Below are positions 1-5,349 of a stretch of 5,723 nucleotides of DNA, piece after piece. The stretch is from the NCBI GenBank assembly GCA_002701765.1, contig NZXB01000097.1:1-5723 (forward strand), written 5' to 3'. Within the stretch, counting starts at the first letter, position 1. Each line of letters begins with the position of its first letter. Origin of the DNA: Porticoccaceae bacterium. GTDB lineage: Bacteria; Pseudomonadota; Gammaproteobacteria; Pseudomonadales; Porticoccaceae. Both the position numbers and the translations under genes were made by a program. The notes beneath the pieces were generated by a model. It saw only the letters and a program-made list of their open reading frames with translations, made no database searches and had not been told where the DNA came from.

Positions 1-110
1 GCCGTAACCACAACCTCTTCCAAGTCGCCAAATGACAAACTCGCAAGAAATGGGGTCAGCATTAGAAATACACAAGAAGATATGATTTTTACAAAACTTT
101 TAAAAGACAT
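1..110 (-). CDS. TonB-dependent receptor, N-terminal fragment (cut by left edge)
   Basis: Only the first 36 codons are present. The gene reads leftward from the ATG at 110-108 and leaves the window. The translation begins with a short basic segment (K4, K8) and a hydrophobic stretch at about residues 9-23, which together look like a Sec signal peptide. The mature start follows, with the motif LEEVVVTA at residues 30-37 (the last Ala is inferred from GC plus one missing base). An (E)EVVVTA motif just after the signal peptide is characteristic of proteobacterial TonB-dependent outer-membrane receptors, where it opens the plug domain. The start is well supported: an AAGG ribosome site lies 7 bases upstream (complement of 118-121), and an in-frame TAA sits two codons before the ATG. 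Such receptors import siderophores, vitamins, glycans or other bulky substrates using the TonB-ExbB-ExbD system. The substrate cannot be told from this fragment. It is transcribed away from the methyltransferase set. Confidence 0.8.
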   Translation of the reverse strand, partial: MSFKSFVKIISSCVFLMLTPFLASLSFGDLEEVVVT

Positions 111-184
111 GGCTTAACCTTTTCTATTTGAATGGTTGAAAAAACAGGTACCTTTATTACTTTATTCCAACTGGTGTCTTTGTA

Positions 185-212
185 AGAATATATAGATATG
201 CGGATATGTCAA
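185..212 (-). promoter_or_regulatory. Candidate sigma70-type promoter for the TonB receptor
   Basis: Read on the minus strand, a perfect TTGACA -35 box (complement of 207-212) is followed after 16 bases by TATTCT (complement of 185-190), which matches 4 of 6 positions of the -10 consensus. Transcription would start near 178 and give a leader of about 68 bases before the receptor ATG at 110. The -35 box is good and the -10 box mediocre. This is a pattern match in AT-rich DNA only. Confidence 0.4.
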
Positions 213-472
213 ATCAAAACTATGGCAGTGACAACCATTTTCGCAGCATTATTGGACCTCGAACTACATTGCATTTCCGTTGCTTAGCAAATATTAGATA
301 CCTTTTTAAAATTTGTGTTTCACGGACATTCGCTGTAATAAGACACTGGATTTGATGACTTCAAAGACCAATTTTCTGAAGACGATTTCTAGGCAGGGTG
401 ATACACATATATTTGTCCCGCATCCCAGCTATTTATCAAAAACGTAAAGACGCCCTCGCAAATCCAAAAACA

Positions 473-501
473 TTGATAACTTACAAGTTTCCTCTTACTA
501 T
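473..501 (+). promoter_or_regulatory. Candidate sigma70-type promoter for the methyltransferase set
   Basis: TTGATA (473-478, 5 of 6 matches to the -35 consensus) is followed after a 17-base spacer by TACTAT (496-501, 4 of 6 matches to the -10 consensus). Predicted initiation near 508 would leave a leader of about 30 bases that includes the GGAG ribosome site at 527-530. Spacing and position are right for driving the gene that starts at 538, but the match is imperfect. Confidence 0.4.
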
Positions 502-537
502 CGAAAAAGTATCAAATAAAAATTTTGGAGAAAAATA

Positions 538-1722
538 ATGCCGCAACCACTTAAACATTCCCTCTACGTAAAAGGAACCACAGAGCAGCAATCGAAACAA
601 GATTTCGTTTCAGGGTTACGAGGTTTTTTGCTTAACGATATGGCGGCAAACATGAAAGAATGTTTTGAGTCAGAAGTGCAACCCCAAATGATTAGGGATC
701 AAAAGAAATTAGAAACAGGTGAAGATGTCCACGACGCGATCAAAAGTAAAAATGTGTTTAAGTTTTATTCAAGCATGCGATATAACGCCCAAGAGATGGT
801 TTGGCGGAACGCTCTGAGAGCCATTCATGAATCGAAAAATGAACTCGATAGTCGAATAAACGCGATAAAAAATGAACAATCTGCTTCTAAACTCCACTTA
901 GACCCCAGTTTGGCCATACCAAAAAATGTTTCCTCGGTTGATGTTCATCTCGCGCCTGGGTCTTACTACCGGGAAGACGGGTCTGCCAATTGGGTTGGAG
1001 GGGCGCTATATGATCATGGGCTGAATATTTTCTCTTTTGGAATGATGGGCTCCAATTTGGATGACATTGGCCAATCGATGGCTCAGTATATCCGAAAAAA
1101 ATTCCCTGATTTCGCTCCGAAAACCATTTTAGATCTTGGCTGCACAATTGGCCATAACACCTGTGCATGGAAGATTACCTATCCAGAAGCGGAGGTAGAA
1201 GGTATTGACGTAGCTCCGGCTTGCCTGAGATATGGAAACGCCAGGGCCCTTGATCAGGGTGTTGATGTGAATTTCAAACAAATGGACGCATCTGCTTTGA
1301 GTTTTGAAAACGAAAGCGTGGATGTGGTCTTCTCCTCTATGTTCCTGCATGAATTGTCGGTAAAAAATATTAAGAGAGTTCTAGCGGAAGCGTATAGAGT
1401 TCTTAGGCCAGGAGGCCTGATGCTGCACATGGAACTGCCGCCAAATGACAGTTTAGAGCCATATGATGCGTTCTATTTGGACTGGGATGCCTATTACAAT
1501 AATGAGCCGTTTTATAAAGCCTTTCGTGACCAAGATTTTACCCAACTGCGAATCGACGCCGGGTTTCAAAAAGATAAATTAATAGACTTCATAACACCTC
1601 AGTATACCTACATGGACTCCGAAACTTACACTAAGGCAATCAAAGTGGATGCTGATATTGACGAGAACACCGGGCGGCTGGCAGAGGGTATTCAGTGGTT
1701 CGGCTTTGGAGCGTGGAAATAA
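538..1722 (+). CDS. Class I SAM-dependent methyltransferase with long N-terminal extension
   Basis: A cytoplasmic protein of 394 residues. The C-terminal half is a Rossmann-type (methyltransf_11-like) catalytic domain. Motif I is ILDLGCTIGHNT (197-208), the SAM-ribose acidic residue is D224 in GIDVAP, motif II includes D250, and VDVVFSSMFLHEL (261-273) plus LRPGGLMLHMELP (289-301) form the later conserved strands. Residues 1 to about 190 are an extension not found in a minimal methyltransferase of this class, rich in helix-forming sequence and charged residues (for example FKFYSSMRYNAQEMVWR, 74-90). The region just before motif I (LYDHGLNIFSFGMMG, 157-171) and the tail after motif III (FYLDWDAYYNNEPFYKAFRD, 312-331) are aromatic-rich and may shape the acceptor pocket. 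The start has a good GGAG site (527-530) 7 bases upstream. It is the first gene of a rightward set with the two following genes. The methyl acceptor (small molecule, lipid or protein) is unknown. Confidence 0.88.
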   Translation: MPQPLKHSLYVKGTTEQQSKQDFVSGLRGFLLNDMAANMKECFESEVQPQMIRDQKKLETGEDVHDAIKSKNVFKFYSSMRYNAQEMVWRNALRAIHESKNELDSRINAIKNEQSASKLHLDPSLAIPKNVSSVDVHLAPGSYYREDGSANWVGGALYDHGLNIFSFGMMGSNLDDIGQSMAQYIRKKFPDFAPKTILDLGCTIGHNTCAWKITYPEAEVEGIDVAPACLRYGNARALDQGVDVNFKQMDASALSFENESVDVVFSSMFLHELSVKNIKRVLAEAYRVLRPGGLMLHMELPPNDSLEPYDAFYLDWDAYYNNEPFYKAFRDQDFTQLRIDAGFQKDKLIDFITPQYTYMDSETYTKAIKVDADIDENTGRLAEGIQWFGFGAWK

Positions 1723-1804
1723 TCAATGACACCTAAACATTGCTTCTCGACCTAACACGATCCTGTTGTCAATCCTCAAATCACAACGACTGGGAAATTA
1801 AAAA

Positions 1805-2164
1805 ATGACGAGTGCCGACCAAAACTTCAATCTCAATACACGGGGGAAAAGACCCGCTTTCTTTGCGAGCTCAGAAACCGATGCTTTAATGACCGCACTT
1901 CTCGAGACAATGTCTCAACTTTGGGCCACGCGAGCCCAAGTTAACTTGCTTCAAAAAGCACTGATTGGTAAAGGCTTGTTGACGGCCGAAGAACTTGAAA
2001 ATATTCAGCGTAGCGACAATGAAAAGGCAGACGAGCACCAGGCCATGCAAAACTTTTTCGCCGATGCTTTTCGTTCTATGGGTGTCCCAACACAATCATT
2101 GGCAAGCAGGAAAAAAGAAATTGACGATCTCCAAGGTGAAACCAAAAACGAGGCGGACCCATGA
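1805..2164 (+). CDS. Small helical protein of unknown function
   Basis: A 119-residue soluble protein that I cannot assign to a named family. The N-terminus holds a basic RGKRPAFF segment (13-20). A long, mostly helical stretch follows (about 25-92), with heptad-like hydrophobic spacing in LMTALLETMSQLWATRAQVN (28-47) and an LTAEELENIQ helix (59-68). The tail is polar and charged (101-119). There is no signal peptide, membrane segment or cysteine. A weak GGGA ribosome site (1792-1795) lies 9 bases before the ATG. The gene follows the methyltransferase by 82 bases and its stop overlaps the next start as ATGA (2161-2164), so it is probably translationally coupled to the membrane protein and may be its soluble partner. 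It resembles conserved hypothetical proteins with an RGKRP..FF start that I recall from proteobacteria, but that is memory only. Confidence 0.75.
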   Translation: MTSADQNFNLNTRGKRPAFFASSETDALMTALLETMSQLWATRAQVNLLQKALIGKGLLTAEELENIQRSDNEKADEHQAMQNFFADAFRSMGVPTQSLASRKKEIDDLQGETKNEADP

Positions 2165-2817
2165 GCTTAGCTGAGGCCGCTCTCATTACTCATGTCCTGG
2201 GCTGGGTATTTTGGCTAGGGACAGATTTGGGAGTGTTTTTGTCTTGTCGTTACGCTGAGAGAGGAAATCTCAGTGCAGAAACTCGCCTAACTTTGCTCGA
2301 AGTCGGCATGAAACTCGATCGATTGCCCAGATTTGCCGTACCTCTCGTCTGGGGCAGTGGTGTAGTTTTATCAAAACAGTTGGGTTATGACTTTATTCCT
2401 CTCGGGATTTGCTTTTTCATTACAATCGCATGGGTCATCGCAACTTACTTAATCATTTTCACATCACCCGGAAGCAAGCAATTTTTGATAGGTATACGTC
2501 TCCAAACACTTTTTTACGGGATGGTCATTATTGGCATGGGAGGTGGATCATCATGGCTGCTTTACAATGGCGAAATCCCACTTTGGCTGGCTCTAAAATG
2601 GTATGCATATGTTTTAATAGCGGCATCAGCTCTCGCTCTTGAAAAGTATTTTATTCCAGTGGTGGAGGACTTCCAACTGCTTGCTGCAGAGGGTGGAAAT
2701 GACCAACTTAACTCAAAACTAAGTTCAGATCTGAAACCGGTCTATCTTGCAGTGTTGGCTATTTATAGTGGGACCGTTGTGGCGGGACTCTCGGGTTTGC
2801 TAAAGCCTCTATTATGA
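2161..2817 (+). CDS. Multi-pass inner-membrane protein of unknown function
   Basis: A 218-residue hydrophobic protein with five or six predicted membrane segments, at about residues 5-27, 56-71 (weak), 78-100, 113-134, 140-160 and 193-214. The first segment carries THVLGWVFWLGTDLGVF (10-26), where a histidine sits next to a tryptophan and glycine-rich WLG. This recalls the start of CopD-like/DUF2269-type membrane proteins, but the likeness is too slight for a family call. A charged loop (about 162-192) precedes the last segment. The start has a GAGG site (2150-2153) at 7 bases and overlaps the upstream stop by four bases, which ties it tightly to the 119-residue protein. It is the last gene of the rightward set and a hairpin with a T-run follows. 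Possible roles include transport or handling of the methyltransferase substrate, or a redox or heme-related membrane function. None is shown by the sequence. Confidence 0.8.
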   Translation: MSLAEAALITHVLGWVFWLGTDLGVFLSCRYAERGNLSAETRLTLLEVGMKLDRLPRFAVPLVWGSGVVLSKQLGYDFIPLGICFFITIAWVIATYLIIFTSPGSKQFLIGIRLQTLFYGMVIIGMGGGSSWLLYNGEIPLWLALKWYAYVLIAASALALEKYFIPVVEDFQLLAAEGGNDQLNSKLSSDLKPVYLAVLAIYSGTVVAGLSGLLKPLL

Positions 2818-2854
2818 GCAACTTTGCTATGACAGTGTAATAAATTGCTTATGG

Positions 2855-2874
2855 ACGGATGGCCACCGTTTTTT
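2855..2874 (+). terminator. Candidate rho-independent terminator after the membrane-protein gene
   Basis: ACGG (2855-2858) pairs with CCGT (2866-2869) around a 7-base loop, and the stem can grow by two G-T wobble pairs. A run of six T (2869-2874) follows directly. The stem is short, so it may be weak. It sits 38 bases after the stop at 2817, between two convergent genes. On the minus strand there is no matching T-run, so it would serve only the rightward set. Confidence 0.45.
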
Positions 2875-2878
2875 CAGT

Positions 2879-4855
2879 TCAAATTTGGCAGCCCACTGAA
2901 AATCCATGCGCGGTAGCGGACAGCAAAGACCTCGGAGCATAACAATCTCCTATACTTGTCACCTCCAGTCCAGCATTCATTGCTGGTTCCACCAACTGAT
3001 CATTAGGGCGACGAGAAGTGGCATAGGTCAGGGCAACAATGTTTTTCAATTCCATTAAGCTGCAGTTATAAATATTTCTTAGAATTACTATACCTTTCTC
3101 TAGATTCCTCAAATCCAGCGGCTCATGATCCGAAATCAGCTTGACTCCTTTAGAGTATAATCGAGAGTATATTTTTTGGCGATTAATCAGCGAGCAATCT
3201 GAAGCGATACGGTCTCGCGGAGTGACGATTATAACTTCAGTAAAGCGACTGGACAGAAATTCGGCCGCAGCATAAGTCATTTCCGTATGATCACGATCAA
3301 AGATCACGATCCCACCGGCATCTTTAAAGTTCCGAGCCTTCACGTTAGCTATAAACTCTCTCAAATCAGGAATAAGGTCGTCTCGAATAAATTCATCTGG
3401 GATAAATTCCGGAATTGCCATTGTAGAGCCAGTTGCAATGACCACCCGATCCGGTTGAAATGACAGAATCGTTTCCAACGAAGCTTTCCCGTCAAAAATA
3501 TAGTTTACGCCCTCCCGTTTCCCCGCCGTGAATTGATAGTCATAAACACTGCTCAGGTTTTCCGCTCCGGGAAGGGCCGCATGCAGACGGGTCTTTCCAC
3601 CGAAGCCATTAGATCCTCCCAATACAGTGACTGAGTGGCCGCGGGCAGCAGCAACCCAGGCGGCCTCGAGACCAGCCACGCCGGCTCCAACAATCAATAT
3701 GTTAAGTGGCTTGAGTGTCTTTTTGGGCCGCCACAGGGCTTCGCCTTCCTGTGCCAGATTGGGATTATTGTCGCAAGCCATGCCGCCACTCTCTACCGTC
3801 ATCCGCCAACATGTATTGCATGAAACACAATATCTTATTTGGTCCTCGTGCCCTCTCCGTGCCTTTTCTCCCCATGCAGCATCGGCTATCAGGGCACGAC
3901 CCAGAAAAATCATATCTGCAGTGCCGTCTGTCAAAGCTCGCTCTGCCTCATTTGGATCGGTAATATAACCAAGTGCTCCTGTCTTTATCACTGGAGCGAC
4001 CCCACGCAATCTCTTTATGTCTGAAAGATAAGGCGCCCTCGGTCCTTCCGCCCCCGGCAAATGTTGCCAAAGCGTGTTGGAGTGCGACCCCCAAACGAAA
4101 GTCCAGTAATCTAAAGAGCGAAAGTGAGAAATTCTCTCAGCTATCCGCATGCCCTCTTCAATATCAATACTTCCTGAAATAGAGTCGTTGGCGACTAACT
4201 TTAGTCCAATGATGAAAGGGGTACCACATGCCTGTCTTATCTGTTCGAGCAATTTTAGTAAAAACAGGGTCCGACCCTCTAGATCGCCTCCGAACTCGTC
4301 TTCCCTTCGATTGGCATGCGGCGATAGAAATTGGTGGAAGATGTGCCCATGCCCAGCGGATATTTCCACTCCGGAGAACCCGGCGCACTGCAATCTTCGG
4401 CATGACTGTGACCACTCGTCAATTAAATTTTGTATTTCGGCTGAAGATAATGCATGGGGTACCGTCCAGCTTAGGTCATCTGGCAAAGCCGATGCACCGA
4501 TGGCTGAATCATTTCTACCTATCTCATGCCTACCCCGGCCAGGGTCCTGTATCTGTCCGATCAGACGGGTGTCATATGGCTCTACCGCATCAACCAGTCT
4601 CTTGAGCGCAGGAATAGAGCTATCATGAAAAGCATGAACCCGATTACTCGGCGGCACGCGCGATAACATTGCCAACGGTTCTGTGACAATCAAGCCTGCG
4701 CCTCCCTGAGCGCGGCCGGAAAGGTAATTGAGAAGTCTCTGGGTAGGTTTGCCATCTTTGGCAAAATGCGTAAGGATCGAGGCATGAGCAAGACGATTTC
4801 TGAGAGGTACGCCACCAAGTGTCCATGGGGAAAAAAGTTTTGGGTAAAGATTCAT
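2879..4855 (-). CDS. Old-Yellow-Enzyme-type Fe-S flavoprotein (2,4-dienoyl-CoA reductase / trimethylamine dehydrogenase type)
   Basis: A complete 658-residue protein, the usual length for this family. Residues 1 to about 340 form an FMN-binding TIM barrel: the start YPKLFSPWTLGGVPLRNR, GGAGLIVTEP (51-60), QIQDPGRGR (101-109), FHQFLSPHANRREDEFGGD (173-191) and FLGRALIAD (317-325). Four cysteines (C343, C346, C349, C361; CX2CX2CX11C) would bind a 4Fe-4S cluster, with spacing nearer trimethylamine dehydrogenase than dienoyl-CoA reductase. A first dinucleotide-binding fold has GAGVAG (390-395), a second starts near GGIVIFDRDHTEMTYAAAEF (514-533), and a late IGDCYAP (635-641) is the FAD/ADP-contacting Gly-Asp. 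Oddities are H171 where relatives usually have the catalytic Tyr of HGY, K219 where an FMN-contacting Arg is common, and G413 where an acidic ribose-binding residue is usual. Known relatives reduce enoyl or enone double bonds or demethylate amines; the substrate here is unknown. The start fits the family N-terminus although the ribosome site is weak. Confidence 0.92.
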   Translation of the reverse strand: MNLYPKLFSPWTLGGVPLRNRLAHASILTHFAKDGKPTQRLLNYLSGRAQGGAGLIVTEPLAMLSRVPPSNRVHAFHDSSIPALKRLVDAVEPYDTRLIGQIQDPGRGRHEIGRNDSAIGASALPDDLSWTVPHALSSAEIQNLIDEWSQSCRRLQCAGFSGVEISAGHGHIFHQFLSPHANRREDEFGGDLEGRTLFLLKLLEQIRQACGTPFIIGLKLVANDSISGSIDIEEGMRIAERISHFRSLDYWTFVWGSHSNTLWQHLPGAEGPRAPYLSDIKRLRGVAPVIKTGALGYITDPNEAERALTDGTADMIFLGRALIADAAWGEKARRGHEDQIRYCVSCNTCWRMTVESGGMACDNNPNLAQEGEALWRPKKTLKPLNILIVGAGVAGLEAAWVAAARGHSVTVLGGSNGFGGKTRLHAALPGAENLSSVYDYQFTAGKREGVNYIFDGKASLETILSFQPDRVVIATGSTMAIPEFIPDEFIRDDLIPDLREFIANVKARNFKDAGGIVIFDRDHTEMTYAAAEFLSSRFTEVIIVTPRDRIASDCSLINRQKIYSRLYSKGVKLISDHEPLDLRNLEKGIVILRNIYNCSLMELKNIVALTYATSRRPNDQLVEPAMNAGLEVTSIGDCYAPRSLLSATAHGFSVGCQI

Positions 4856-4884
4856 GAGTTGAAATAACCGAAATTTGCTCTATT

Positions 4885-4912
4885 AATATAACTACTTATA
4901 ACATGTAATCAA
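4885..4912 (-). promoter_or_regulatory. Candidate promoter for the flavoprotein gene
   Basis: On the minus strand TTGATT (complement of 4907-4912, 4 of 6 matches to the -35 consensus) and TATATT (complement of 4885-4890, 5 of 6 matches to the -10 consensus) are 16 bases apart. Initiation near 4878 would give a leader of roughly 22 bases, with no strong Shine-Dalgarno before the ATG at 4855. The region is very AT-rich, so chance matches are easy. Confidence 0.35.
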
Positions 4913-4954
4913 TTTGCACAATCATAATAACCCTTCAATAAAACAATATATATG

Positions 4955-4982
4955 TTGACGTGACGTCTAGAAAAAAATTAAT
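4955..4982 (+). promoter_or_regulatory. Weak candidate promoter for the hapK-like/SDR pair
   Basis: TTGACG (4955-4960, 5 of 6 matches to the -35 consensus) is followed after 16 bases by ATTAAT (4977-4982), which matches only the last four positions of the -10 consensus. Its -35 box overlaps the palindrome at 4957-4967, so a protein bound there would be expected to control this promoter, either by blocking it or, if this is not the true -35, in some other way. Confidence 0.25.
4957..4967. promoter_or_regulatory. 11-bp perfect palindrome, possible operator
   Basis: GACGTGACGTC consists of GACGT and its exact inverse ACGTC around a central G. It lies in the 165-base spacer between the divergent flavoprotein and HapK-like genes, 54 bases before the HapK-like start. 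It is the only GC-containing island in an otherwise very AT-rich stretch. A dimeric regulator could bind it. No regulator gene is present in this window. Confidence 0.35.
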
Positions 4983-5020
4983 GTACACACTGCTACTGCA
5001 TAATTTTCTGGACCGCTGTT

Positions 5021-5338
5021 ATGACCACTATTATTGTACTATTCAATTTGAAAGATGATGTAACTCAAGAGGAATACGAAAATTGGGCTACTTCAACCGA
5101 CCTTCCAATCGTCCGGAACCTGCGCTCAGTTAACAATTTTGAAGTTTTCCGCAGCAAAGGCATTCTAGGTTCTGATAGTCCTCCAGCCTACGATTATATT
5201 GAAGTTATTTCATTGAATGACGAAACAGCCTTCTACGAAGAGATCAGTAGTCAACTTATGCAGGATATTGCAGCAAAATTTCAGTCTTTTGCTGAAAACC
5301 CTCAGTTCATCTTAACCGACGTCCTAGGCACAATATAG
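5021..5338 (+). CDS. HapK/RedY-like small protein
   Basis: A 105-residue cytoplasmic protein whose N-terminus (TTIIVLFNLKDDVTQEEYE, 2-20) and body match my recollection of the REDY-like/HapK family, small dimeric alpha+beta proteins with a ferredoxin-like fold. The expected order is visible: strand at about 3-9, helix 15-34, strand 37-46, strand 57-65, helix 67-90 and strand 95-101. The segments TDLPIVRNLRSVNNFEVFRS (26-45) and AYDYIEVISL (56-65) are the most family-like. RedY and HapK belong to prodigiosin-type pathways, but no other prodigiosin gene is visible here, so this is likely a broader-family member with a different small-molecule role. The start has only a weak GGA (5010-5012) 8 bases upstream. 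The next gene, an SDR, follows with almost no gap, so the two are probably co-transcribed. There is no signal peptide or membrane segment. Confidence 0.75.
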   Translation: MTTIIVLFNLKDDVTQEEYENWATSTDLPIVRNLRSVNNFEVFRSKGILGSDSPPAYDYIEVISLNDETAFYEEISSQLMQDIAAKFQSFAENPQFILTDVLGTI

Positions 5339-5341
5339 GGG
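5337..5341 (+). promoter_or_regulatory. Shine-Dalgarno-like AGGGG that may set the SDR start
   Basis: AGGGG overlaps the stop codon of the HapK-like gene and lies 8 bases before ATC at 5350, the normal spacing for a start codon. No ATG, GTG or TTG occurs in the SDR frame between its upstream TGA (5293-5295) and the glycine-rich motif. This site is the main argument for initiation near 5350. Confidence 0.4.
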
Positions 5342-5349
5342 TAAAAGTA

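Larger units (their letters stand above)
111..537. other. Divergent intergenic region, 427 bases, no convincing gene
   Basis: This stretch separates the leftward receptor gene from the rightward methyltransferase gene. It is clearly more AT-rich than the flanking coding sequence and is broken by stops in the frames I followed. The longest ATG frame I noticed (355-447, about 30 codons) has no good ribosome site and no recognisable product. It holds one promoter candidate on each strand, listed separately. At this length it could also hold regulator sites or a small RNA, but I see no strong hairpin followed by a T-run and no tRNA. Confidence 0.7.

Noticed and set aside
131..239. Inverted repeat AATGGTTG (131-138) / CAACCATT (232-239)
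   Set aside because: Eight bases with a 93-base gap is expected about once by chance in a region this long; no supporting structure.
355..447. Short ATG frame of about 30 codons in the left intergenic region
   Set aside because: No ribosome site, no recognisable motif; length is within chance.
887..1350. Minus-strand open frames inside the methyltransferase gene
   Set aside because: Low-complexity shadow translations opposite conserved SAM-binding motifs.
1723..1804. GTTGT...ACAAC repeat in the gap between the methyltransferase and the 119-aa gene as terminator
   Set aside because: Five-base arms, a 15-base loop and no T-run; more likely a simple intra-operon gap.
3627..4628. Several long open frames on the plus strand across the flavoprotein gene
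   Set aside because: They are antisense shadows of a clearly conserved protein and show no family features or ribosome sites.
4981..5060. Short frame of about 25 codons overlapping the start of the HapK-like gene, possible leader peptide
   Set aside because: No Shine-Dalgarno, no attenuator-like hairpin, and it runs out of frame inside a well-supported gene.
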